A stretch of DNA of 60,000 nt, from assembly GCF_026151205.1 (NCBI RefSeq), contig NC_087079.1, positions 13,109,945 to 13,169,944 on the forward strand, given 5' to 3'. This DNA comes from Bolinopsis microptera (Eukaryota; Ctenophora; Tentaculata; Lobata; Bolinopsidae). The translations under genes were made by a program, and so were the position numbers. Position 1 is the stretch's first letter; each line of letters starts with the position of its first letter. The notes beneath the pieces are model-generated. The model had not been told where the DNA came from. It did no database searches and was given only the letters and a program-made list of their open reading frames with translations. Below, piece by piece: positions 34,444 to 43,375 of this stretch.

Positions 34444-34873
34444 TACAGGGTGTTTCAAAAATAATGTCCTGATTTTAACAAACAATAAAATTTTTTATAA
34501 AGGAGCAAAATGCCCATTATCGGTTGGCATTAGTTCATAAAGCTTACAAATTTAATGTTTGAAGCTCATTTGTTCCAGCGATTCAACTTTGTTAATTTTG
34601 TTGGCTCTGTTCCAAAAAGTCGAATTTTGAGAAAAATGGGGTTCACAAAAAAAAACAAAGCTTGATATTGTGAGGACTTATTGGATTTGTGGAGGCAGAG
34701 TGACAAGTGCTAGGCGTTTGCTACAGCAAACTTGATGATAGGACAATACGACGTCTTGTAAAGAAGCTAGAAACTGAATTTACTGATTGTACCCTGATAA
34801 TGGGCATTTTGCTCCTTTATAAAAAAATGTATTGGTTTTTAAAATCAGGACAATATTTTTTAAACACCCTGTA
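34444..34873 (+). mobile_element. Tc1/mariner-type deletion derivative
   Basis: The inverted ends ACAGGGTGTTTCAAAAATAA (34446) and its complement ending CACCCTGT (34870) sit within TA dinucleotides (TATA on both sides), as expected of Tc1/mariner TA insertion. The arms are about 75 bp each and include TATAAAGGAGCAAAATGCCC and its complement. The interior encodes a relic of the transposase N-terminal HTH: MGFTKK at 34636, then RTYWICGGRVTSARRLLQQ at 34673 and, after a frameshift, DDRTIRRLVKKLETEF at 34734. No DDE catalytic part remains. Confidence 0.85.
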
Positions 34874-35029
34874 TATATTAAAATAAACTAAAGGCGTAAT
34901 ATAATATACAACTGGAAATATATAGCCTGACATTAGGCGAAACCTAGTTTAATTTTATCATGCACCTCCAACTACTGAGATTGAGAAGACTTGGGAAATG
35001 AATGTTCTATGGATGGTGTCCCAGGGGTT

Positions 35030-35657
35030 ATACTCCGATCAGCTAGCACGTGCGTTCTCTCTAAACTGCCTCGTTTCAAGCACGGTATACTTGAAACTAT
35101 ACTATACATGATTTCAACTTATCTCGTGTTGTTTAGTTGTGTGCTCTTAATAGGAGCTGGAGCAGATCGCGAGGCTTTCATGGCGCCCTGGCAACTCGTA
35201 CTCCGTTTTATAGATCTAAATTATGCAGTACGTTAGGTATAATTATATATTATGTAGTTAGTGTAATAATAATTAATAATGGACAAGCGCGAACGGGCAT
35301 TCTCTCTAAACTGCCTCGTTTCGTAAGTATTAAACCTCGTGTTGTTTAGTTGTGTGCTATTAATGGGAGCAGATCTCGAGGCTTTCATGGCGCCCTGGCA
35401 ACTCGTACTCCGTTTTATAGATCTAAATTATGCAGTACGTTAGGTATAATTATATATTATGTAGTTAGTGTAATAATAATTAATAATGGACAAGCGCGAA
35501 CGGGCATTCTCTCTAAACTGCCTCGTTTCGTAAGTATTAAACCTCGTGTTGTTTAGTTGTGTGCTATTAATGGGAGCAGATCTCGAGGCTTTCATGGCGT
35601 CCTGGCAACTCGTACTCCGTTTTATAGATCTAAATTATGCAGTACGCTATATATCAT
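35030..35657. repeat. 207-bp tandem repeat, three copies
   Basis: GGAGCAGATC recurs at 35159, 35366 and 35573, a period of 207 bp; copies 2 and 3 are almost identical. Each unit includes CTTTCATGGCG-CCTGGCAAC, also present at 24665-24710, and GGACAAGCGCGA, which is the end motif of the neighbouring inverted-repeat element. The small open frames inside are repeated copies of one non-coding frame. Confidence 0.9.
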
Positions 35658-36036
35658 GTAGTCAGTGTAATAACTAATAAGGGACAAGCGCGAGAACAGA
35701 ATTTTTTCTCCGATTCTGATAAATTTGCCTTTGGTACCAAAGGTTGCCTCTAAGTGTGAAAAATGCAAATTCACCGTGTAGCACAATCACGTTAACGTCG
35801 AGCTGTATGTGGGCCTCAGCTGTGCAATGCAAAAGTGTAAAAAGGACAAAAACAGGTAATTTCTTACTGGGTCGCGCTCAGCCTGTCATTCCGCCTAATC
35901 TCTATTAGTATTAGTAATAGTATTTATGAACATGATACAGGTAAGTAATTTCTTATTTAAACTCGACTCCTAAAATTTTTTTTTTAAATGCTGTGCTCGC
36001 GCTTGTCCCTATTGGTATTACACTGACTACAGACTA
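35655..36036. mobile_element. ~380-bp inverted-repeat element
   Basis: GTAGTCAGTGTAATAACTAA plus GGGACAAGCGCGAGAACAG at the left is matched by its complement CTGTGCTCGCGCTTGTCCCT..TATTACACTGACTAC at 35990-36032. The arms are about 45 bp and nearly perfect. The left arm is shared with the last bases of each 207-bp tandem unit. The interior is non-coding. Confidence 0.7.
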
Positions 36037-36191
36037 ATAGTAATGGTCAACAGGAAATCGCGGCACAAGCGGAATCGCGATTTTTCCCACTCTCCGCAAC
36101 AAATCGCAATTTTTGACGTTCGCCGCAAAAAATCGCGATTTTCTCAGATTTTTACGACAGATCGCGATTTTTCAGTTTTCCTTGACCATTG

Positions 36192-38095
36192 TTAATGATC
36201 AGGCCCGGCACACGCTACTTCGTAGCACTTGCCATCGGGCCATAAATATTCTATACAAAATCTCAATGTGCCTTCTTGGATATTTTTACAGTAAAACCCC
36301 GTTTAAGGGGAGATACACCAAAAACGTTTTTGCTCCGAACATCGATTTTATTTTATATTATGGTCAAATAGACAAAAAGAATAAGATTGCACACCTTCAA
36401 AATTTTCTAAAAATATTCCCTCATCGAGAAAAAAATATTTTTCTTTTTCGAAAATTTTTAAAATTTTGAGACGTCTGTCACTGTAATACCGATAGTTGGG
36501 CCATTTTAAAAGTTTTTTGGCTGATTTTTTACTGAACATTACTTACAATCCGTACAAGAAGCTATTGAAAGGATTATATAATTGAGCGATAAATGACGAA
36601 GTTACAGACAGAAGTTTTGGAGTAGGATTTCTCTCAGATTTGAGTTTTAAGCTATGCAATGTGGCCTCAAACGACTTAGTAAAATTCATCGTAAAAAAGG
36701 GCAAAAAAAGGCAGATTTAAGGCTTAAAATGCCTATAACTCAAAAAGTGTCAGTTTTTTTTGAAATAATTTTTACAGAATCGTAATCAGCTTGGTAAGAC
36801 GAATCTTTTAGTACCAAATAGGTGCTTTTAGAAGACAAATTGTCTTAAATAATTTTCTAGCTCGAACACAAGGGTCCCCCCTTGTATAAATTTTGTACAA
36901 ATTGTACACATTTTTTTACAAATTTTGTGTCTTTAAATATTATAAATGTCGTACTAAAAGATTCGTCTTACCAAACTGATTACGATCCTGTAAAAATTAT
37001 TTCAAAAAAACTGATACTTTTTGAGTTATAGGCATTTTAAGCCTTAAATCTGCCTTTTTTGCCCTTTTTTACGATGAATTTTACTAAGTCGTTTGAGGCC
37101 ACATTGCATAGCTTAACACTCAAATCTGAGAGAAATCCTACTCCAAAAAGTTTGATATGATCATCAGCTACACTCACAAGAATTTTTGAAGCGATATCTG
37201 CTGACCCGGCCCGGGTGATTGGTGAAATGTACAACTTTAGAAGTGGGAAAAATTTCAATTTTTATTTTTTCGACCTTGTTTGGTCTGTAACTTCGTCATT
37301 TATCGTTCAATTATAAAATCCTTTCAATGGCTTCTTGTACGGATTGTAAGTAATGTTCAGTAAAAAAATCAGCCAAATACTTTCAAAATGGCCGAACTAT
37401 CGGTATTACAGTGACAGACTTCTCAAAATTTTAAAAGTTTTCGAAAAAGAAAAATATTTTTTTTCTCGATGAGGGAATATTTTTTAAAATTTTGAAGGTG
37501 TGCAATTTTTTTTTTTGTCTATTTAACCATAGTATAAAATAAAATCGATGTTCGGAGCAAAAACGTTTTTGGTGTTTCTCCCCTTGACTACAATGTTTAA
37601 TCACTCTACACTCGCATGTCACGGGCCTTTTTAACCCGTTCTCTAGCTGGCCCTGAATGACTCTTCGAAACCCTAGCCCTCTAATTAAATCTGATCCAAA
37701 CCCTAGCCCTAAGTCTAACCCAATCCCTATCAAAAGAATATACTGAAACCCTATAACCCTAATTATACCAACTTCCTTCACATAGCCATGTGTAATTGTA
37801 TACGTGGGCGCGCTACTGCAAGTGAGAGGGCTCTGGTTAGAGCAACCAACTTCCTTATACGGTCATATCACGTAACCGAGACAGTTTTTCACCATTTTAA
37901 CCCTCGAATATGTATCCGGTTCCTTCCAAATATACGGCTTAATTTACGGTTCCGGTCTGGTTTAGGTTGACGGATGTTACTCGTCTAAATTTCTTCGAAG
38001 TAGCGCGCGCGCCGCTTTCTTCTCGAAATATTATGGCCCGATGGCAAAAGCTACGAAGTAGCGCGCGCCGGGACAAACCATTAACAATGGTTAAG
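36192..38095. repeat. Outer inverted repeat enclosing a foldback element
   Basis: 36192-36250 (GACCATTGTTAATGATCAGG, GCTACTTCGTAGCACTTGCC, ATCGGGCCATAAATATT) is the complement of 38022-38095. The two sit symmetrically around the foldback element at 36305-37585, plus U-family sequence on the right. The right side has extra GCGCGCGCGCC around AGTAGC motifs. Confidence 0.7.
36305..37585. mobile_element. 1.28-kb foldback element with ~600-bp arms
   Basis: The left arm starts AAGGGGAGATACACCAAAAA and the right arm ends with the complement GGTGTTTCTCCCCTT. The arms pair through GAACATCGATTTTA, ACTGTAATACCGATAG, GTTACAGAC/GTCTGTAAC and GATTCGTCTTACCAA, converging on a short AT-rich loop near 36890-36920. 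The right arm has about 140 bp more than the left (37150-37290). No clear target duplication was found and there is no transposase. Confidence 0.85.
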
Positions 38096-38345
38096 GTTTA
38101 GGTTGCGTGGCCGCATATCAACTGGAAATTTCAAGATGTTTCAGACAAATTGTATTTAAAAAACTTCATTTGGGAATTTCAGGTAACAGTCTGATCTTGA
38201 GACCTAAAATAAAGCATGTCTCGAGATCTGATCCGGTTAAAAAGTCTATATGCCGGGTCTTTAGTATAGGATCACAGGGACTAATGTATAGATCTATAAA
38301 ACTAGGTAGTGCGCCATCGACAATGAGCCGCGCGTGCCGACTGTA
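37586..38345. repeat. Inverted copies of U and of 24.6-24.9 kb
   Basis: 37590-37970 is the complement of the start of U (AACCCGTTCTCTAGCTGGCC, TCATATCACGTAACCGAGAC). 38090-38300 is the complement of 24700-24900 (GATATGCGGCC.. ATTTCAAGATTTTTC.. and the block around AAGTCTATATG). It shows that the 22.6-25.2 kb mosaic was copied here in the opposite orientation. Confidence 0.8.
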
Positions 38346-38879
38346 GGATGGTTTTTTAGCGCTAATTTCGGCCAGCACAATTTTCTTCAAACAAATAGAT
38401 ATTAAGTATGCTTTCCGACCTCCGATTGCAACAAAAATTGGTAAGCTTACTCATAGACTTACAAGGACAGTGTCCGAAAAGTTTAAAGCATATCCAACCA
38501 TCAAACATTATGTTACAGCTAAAAGCAGCGTATTTTGCCCCATTTTGATCACTATATCAACTCCGATATCCACCAAATTTTTCGGACAGTTGTGAAAGCC
38601 CTATTGGAAGGTCGTCGCCAATTTTCAGAATGATCTCATTCAAGGAACTGAAGATAAATCCAAATAATACGACAAAAATCAACGAATTTGGTCAAATTTG
38701 GTCAAATTACGCGACTTTTACAGCTAATTTTGCTCCAAAAGCCGCGCACCATCAAATATGGCACCTAGGCGAAACTCACTGATCTTTCCAAAAAGGTATG
38801 ACAAATTTGGTATTGTGAAAATTCTCACAGTCTCTAGAAAACAATGGTACAAAAATTTTTAAAGTCCTAGCAAGTTTAT
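38346..38879. other. No gene recognised
   Basis: Spacer inside the inverted mosaic. It has ACAGTGTCCGAAAAGTTT at 38468 and TTTTTCGGACAGTTGTG at 38577, a weak inverted pair of about 15 bp that may be the ends of a degraded small element. No open frame of note. Confidence 0.4.
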
Positions 38880-39180
38880 TTTTATGGTGCACCCCCTAAT
38901 AAAACGGAGTACGAGTTACTGGGGCGCCATGTAATTAAAGCCCCTCGTTTCTCCGCAAAGTATCTCTCGTTGTGCTAACTTACAATGGAGTTGCACTGTT
39001 ACAGGGCAGCTAAACATAATAAAACTTGTATGGATGAATATCGCTCCAATTAAGATTACATTAACACATAACTGAACAACACGAGATAAGTGGAAAACGG
39101 TAAACCGAAACGTTCTGTAAGTGTAGTGCGTCACTAAATCCTGTCATCGTTGTTAAGTACGCCGAAAAATAGGTTGGTCA
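38880..39180. repeat. Inverted copy of 24.15-24.7 kb
   Basis: AAAACGGAGTACGAGTTACTGGGGC and onward is the complement of 24600-24700; TTAAGATTACATTAACACA and TGTTAAGTACGCCGAAAAA are complements of parts of 24150-24370. The Harbinger-like MITE of the other copy is not present in this stretch. Confidence 0.75.
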
Positions 39181-39198
39181 TCAAATTTCGCAAAAAAA

Positions 39199-39513
39199 TC
39201 ATGGTGAACCTGGGTCCAGGCCACCACCCGCGCCGCCGCAGTCAACAGTACCACTATCCGTAATACTAATAGCATTAGCGCCACAAAGGCCAGCGACAGC
39301 GCCCCCCGCTGCTAAAGCTGCGCATCCCGTACCAAGACTACCATCACAGAAGAATACGCCAAGAATACCAGCAGCTACTAATGCAACTGAACATGTTCCA
39401 GTTACAGCTGCTGTTCCTACTTCGCAATCACTTCCAGCACTTGTACATTTCTCTTTCTTACCTTGGTACATCAAAACAAAACTACCAAATGAAACGATGT
39501 TAAGCTTTTTCAA
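39199..39513 (-). pseudogene. Six-cysteine peptide paralog without its signal peptide
   Basis: The minus-strand frame contains the mature part of the family from TSAGSDCEVGTAAVTGTC to LDPGSP, with all six cysteines (last gap x14 instead of x8). The match to the 22.6-kb copy starts abruptly at ACAAGTGCTGG; upstream, the signal peptide is replaced by a basic stretch (YQGKKEKC) that is not hydrophobic enough to export it. The stop comes before the NYKL end. Probably a truncated copy, unless an unseen upstream exon supplies a new signal. Confidence 0.6.
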
Positions 39514-39626
39514 TTACAACCCAAATTCAACGGCCATAATAAAATAAATTACAAACGAAGATTTTGTTGATGGAGAAATTTGCAGTCTTAATTTGCTCCC
39601 ATATGTTATATACTAAATATTTTCAG

Positions 39627-39991
39627 GAAGACCCGAAGAAGAGAAAGCGAAGAGACAGGACTGGGAAGAACGAGGCTAAGGAGGCTTTCTATTCAAAGCT
39701 CAGGAGGAACTTGGGGGACAAAGTTTGAAACTTCATTGTCGCAAAGTTAAACAATTCAAACTTCGTAGACAATAGAAAGGGCAATTTCAGTCGCGAGTTA
39801 CGGTTAATTTATGTAATTGTTTATGAAATAGTTTAATTTATGTAATTTGTGTTTCAGAATCGTTGTTTCAAGCGATAGAAATGAGACAGGAAGAAAGAGG
39901 TAAAAACATGGAATCATTTTTCGATCAGTTGGAAGCAAAGTATGCTCAACCCACTGAGAAAAGGAAAACAGGAAAAGCCAAAAAGAAGTGA
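39627..39991 (+). CDS. DNAJC9-like J-protein, last two exons
   Basis: Exon 39627-39722 (acceptor ATATTTTCAG) encodes a basic stretch (KKRKRRDRTGKNEAKEAF, then LRRNLGDK). The terminal exon 39858-39991 (acceptor GTGTTTCAG) encodes SLFQAIEMRQEERGKN, MESFFDQLEAKYAQP and a lysine-rich end. The order SL-x3-I-x2-RQ-x2-R..F-x2-LEAKY is the C-terminus of DNAJC9, the nuclear Hsp70 co-chaperone that handles histones H3-H4. The two exons do not join in frame as written: the first leaves phase 0 at its only GT, the second needs phase 1. One missing base in the G run at 39712-39716 would fix this. The J domain was not found; upstream is repeat mosaic, so this is either a distant gene end or a fragment. Confidence 0.5.
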
Positions 39992-40452
39992 TTATTTATG
40001 AAAATGGTAACTTTGTTTTATCAGTGTTTGCTATGTTTTCATACACAAAAAGAAATGTTTTTAGCGCAGTGATATTTTTATGTTTTTAACGAAACACCTG
40101 TTTAACAAAGTGTATGAGTACCGTATTTCAAATTTTAATCGAATTTATTATATTCACTACAATTGACACACCTTGTTCTGTAATTACTATTTGAATATTT
40201 ATAAATCACATTGAAAGAAGCAATATTATTTTGTTTGACTTTTAAGAATTAAAAATCTTTCTTTTTTCACATTATTCGGACAGGCGCTGGTTGTTAACGA
40301 ACAGAATCACTAATATATTATAATTTTATTACGAGATAATATATTATAACTGATAACAGCATTAAGTCCTGAGCTTAAGGCTTCTCTCAACTTTCATAAT
40401 TGAATAAAAGCAGTATTTTATACCATGATCAATAAGTTCAGCCTCAGATTAA
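39992..40452. other. Tail-to-tail intergenic spacer
   Basis: Lies between the stop codons of the DNAJC9-like end (+) and the UGT gene (-), so it should hold both 3' UTRs. AT-rich, with no ORF. Confidence 0.5.
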
Positions 40453-41964
40453 TTACTCTGATTTAGAAAACACCCTCTTATAAATAAACCTGATTACTAG
40501 TATTGTCAGGATAGGAATAAAGATAATATCCAGATAATAATACTGGTACCAAGGCTGGTACCCTGGCAAGAAACTATGTCCATTCACCACCGCATCCACA
40601 TACCCTAACACTTGCAAGTCCGTCACTCTAGTTAACAGTAATTGACGCTTAACATCCGCCATTTTCTCGTAGTAACCACCACTTCCTGTTATCTGATATA
40701 TTTTAGATCTTATTTCCGGAGCAGTTGTGTTGTCAAGGTCAGGTATCTGCTCACCCAGCCCCAGAGAAGCAATTCTCTCGGCGGTGTAATACTGATCTGA
40801 TGCAAATTTAGGTACCACAAGTTGGGGAACACCTGAACATATGGCCTCCATTTTACTGGCATACCCGCCGTGTGTTATGAAGAGTTTTATATTCGGGTGC
40901 TGGAGCAGTGCCATCTGAGCTACCCAAGGGAACACTCTGATATTATCTGGGAGGTTCTCTACTTGTTTGCTTTGCTTCCAGACTACTTTGTAGGGGAGAT
41001 CTTCAAAGGTTTCAATCCATTTGGCCTGTTCTTCAGGCGGGCTATCCTTCTGGACAGACCCAAATGAAATGTAGATGAAACCCTCGGAAGCAGAGTCAAC
41101 ATACTCCATTAAATGTGCCGCTATGTCAGCAGGGTTGTAAGCTTTACAGAGGGAGCCCCCCAGTGTCAACACTCCTGGTCCGTACGGTGTTGGACCGTCT
41201 ACCTGAGGGTGGGGGTGGGACCGCATTGTTACTAGTTTCACTGACTTGTAAGCCCTGTTATATCCTTGGTAATCCGGGACGTGTTGTTTAATCACTGGTT
41301 CAATATACCAGTTAGTTAAGGTGGTGTACAACAGACCAAACACCACACGCTTCAGCAGATTCTTAGCTCGAGCAGTTATTGAGCTCTTGACAAGTTCGCT
41401 GTCTCGTATCAAGATATCGTTGATGTCTACGCTGGAGCTGTAGAGAGGCAGACCCAGCATTTGGATGTGATTGGGCATCAGAGCTGGAAATGAGCTGTGG
41501 ATTATCGTGTTGTTTATTCCCAGGTGACTTGCAAGTCCAAGTGAACATGTGTCAAACAAACCAAAAGTTATCATAACATCGTATTTTTTATTTGATCTTA
41601 GGATTTCTTGAACATTGGGCTCATCGTACCATCTTTCACAAGAACGCAACAGACTATCAATCGCACCCAACACTTTTTTCACGCCAGCGACCAGTCCCTC
41701 ATTTTCTCCACCTCCACTATTCCTTGGATCGTTCTGATTCATAGCCTTGGTACAAGTCGGCAGCTCCCTTTTATCCACCCCCTCCCGTAAGTAACCTGGA
41801 ATATTAGTTGAAACATACGTCACCGAGTGTCCGCGATCGATCAGCAAGTTTGTGAGATAAGCTGATACGGTTTGGTGAGATCCTGTACTGAGAACATTAG
41901 CCACCAGGACCTCCCAGCCTCGGGAGGCCTGCAAGAGTAACGCTACAACTAAAAACACACGCAT
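40453..41964 (-). CDS. UDP-glucuronosyltransferase family protein (UGT)
   Basis: An intact, intronless 503-residue ORF, the usual length for animal UGTs. It has a signal peptide (residues 1-16), an N-terminal acceptor domain with the conserved GSH of the catalytic histidine (H30), and a nucleotide-sugar domain with ISFGS (299-303). The UGT signature spans about 345-395: PWVAQMALLQHP, FITHGGYASKMEA with the donor-binding HGG, and FASDQYYTAERI with the D-Q pair (390-391) that contacts the sugar. Near the C-terminus a single membrane helix (about 476-495) is followed by a short basic tail (YKRVFSKSE) with lysines, as in ER-resident type I UGTs. It transfers a sugar from a UDP-sugar to small lipophilic acceptors in the ER lumen. 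Donor sugar and substrate cannot be told. An intronless structure may reflect retroposition or normal architecture. Confidence 0.96.
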   Translation of the reverse strand: MRVFLVVALLLQASRGWEVLVANVLSTGSHQTVSAYLTNLLIDRGHSVTYVSTNIPGYLREGVDKRELPTCTKAMNQNDPRNSGGGENEGLVAGVKKVLGAIDSLLRSCERWYDEPNVQEILRSNKKYDVMITFGLFDTCSLGLASHLGINNTIIHSSFPALMPNHIQMLGLPLYSSSVDINDILIRDSELVKSSITARAKNLLKRVVFGLLYTTLTNWYIEPVIKQHVPDYQGYNRAYKSVKLVTMRSHPHPQVDGPTPYGPGVLTLGGSLCKAYNPADIAAHLMEYVDSASEGFIYISFGSVQKDSPPEEQAKWIETFEDLPYKVVWKQSKQVENLPDNIRVFPWVAQMALLQHPNIKLFITHGGYASKMEAICSGVPQLVVPKFASDQYYTAERIASLGLGEQIPDLDNTTAPEIRSKIYQITGSGGYYEKMADVKRQLLLTRVTDLQVLGYVDAVVNGHSFLPGYQPWYQYYYLDIIFIPILTILVIRFIYKRVFSKSE

Positions 41965-42351
41965 AACAAAATATAAGCTGGCAGATAATGAAATCTGTGG
42001 TCATATTCAGTATTCACATGAGGTAACCTAATCTGGCTGAGTGTACTGAGGAAATGGTAATACAATAGTACCTTATTAGTGCGGTCCCAACAAATCACTC
42101 GCCAAGGATTTAAAAAATTTGTACGAAAGGGCCCTGCGGGTATGAAAGTAACTTCATTCGATGTATTTTAGAAAGCTGATTCCAAATCAACCCCCATCAC
42201 ATAGGGTCAAACGCTTCCTGGAGAGTTAAAGGCAAAACACTATTTAGGGCCTTAGAGTTAGGGGGCTCGTAATTAGAGACACACTGCACACCATACTTAC
42301 ATCCACATTCACAAGCATATGTTCTCACCTGGTCAAATAAGCGCGGGAAAC
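41965..42351. other. UGT upstream region with a diverged repeat
   Basis: The first ~150 bp above the UGT start should include its promoter, but no TATA or Inr stands out. 42127-42230 is a diverged relative of 30255-30370. Confidence 0.5.
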
Positions 42352-43066
42352 GGGGCAGACTTGTAGCGCGATGCACTACTGGGTCGCGCGCGCGCATCCA
42401 ATAATGCTTCTCGCAACCACAGATGCAGATCGGCGAGATGCGAAGGATTGACATCGTGAATCAAGGGGCAGACCTAATCAACTGTTTTTTACACATAGCT
42501 ATTGTGTCAAAATTACACTAGCGTAATCATTTGGAAACTCACCCCCCTCCCCTTAGTGTAATTTTGTGTCAAAATTACACTAGCGTAATCATTTTGAAAC
42601 CCCCCTCCCCCTCGGCTGATTACGTAATATGTGAACAACCCTAGGCCTAAGTGCACACACAAATGATGAATTGACAGCATAGGAACGCCTTTCTTGAAAT
42701 TGAATATACTGTTCAAAGGGCCTTTTCACAAGAATTTTCTTAAAATTTAAGGGCGAGCGATTTAGTAGGAGCGGTTGAATATCCAATATACTGCAGTGAA
42801 TATGGAGGCTCTGGTGATTTTGAGGATTTACAGTTGAGTAAGGAGACAACATTCCTATAAGATGGTATTTGAGATTTGTTTCATTGATAATGATATTCAA
42901 ATTCAATATTGCTGGAGTCGGTGATTTCAATGCTCATTTCATTGATTCACGATGTCAATCCTTCGCATCTCGCCGATCTGCATACGATCTGCATACGCCG
43001 ATTTGTGGTTGCGAGAAGAATTATTTGAAGGGCGGCGCGACCCAGTAGTGCATCGCGCTACAACTC
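42352..43066. mobile_element. ~715-bp foldback element
   Basis: 42352-42475 (TAGCGCGATGCACTACTGGG, GGCGAGATGCGAAGGATTGAC, ATCGTGAATCAA) is the complement of 42945-43066. The centre holds a 57-bp direct duplication, TGTGTCAAAATTACACTAGC at 42504 and 42567, followed by C-rich stretches. The right half recurs at 16805-17190, partly smeared. A short related fragment is at 23085-23135. Confidence 0.75.
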
Positions 43067-43375
43067 ATTTCAATAAGTGGCATTTGAGAAAGATGTTTTA
43101 CTAATTTCGACCTCTGTTTCATGTTTTGAGTACAACTACTGCAAGTCACATACATAAAGAACCTGAACATGTGACTCGTCTCTGTGTCTGATAGTGATAG
43201 TCTCGAGGCCCAGACTTGTTTGGCAAATGGTACCAAGCACATTAATTCTGCTCACGAGGGGTGTTGGATGTTGGAGTATCTTCAATCTTGTCATACGTTG
43301 TATGACCCGCCGCGCACGAATGTATGACCCGCCGCGCACGAGTGCGCGCCTCCCCCTGTTTCACCATAGTGAAAC
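43067..43375. other. Spacer with a GTATGACCCGCCGCGCACGA duplication
   Basis: Between the foldback element and the clean duplicated block. At 43298-43342 the 24-bp stretch beginning GTATGACCCGCCGCGCACGA occurs twice in tandem. The same region appears with stretched runs at 17190-17530. No gene. Confidence 0.6.

Noticed and set aside
36113-36469. 118-residue plus-strand ORF and its counterpart at 37431-37781
   Set aside because: Both fall in the arms of the foldback element and mirror each other; no transposase motif.
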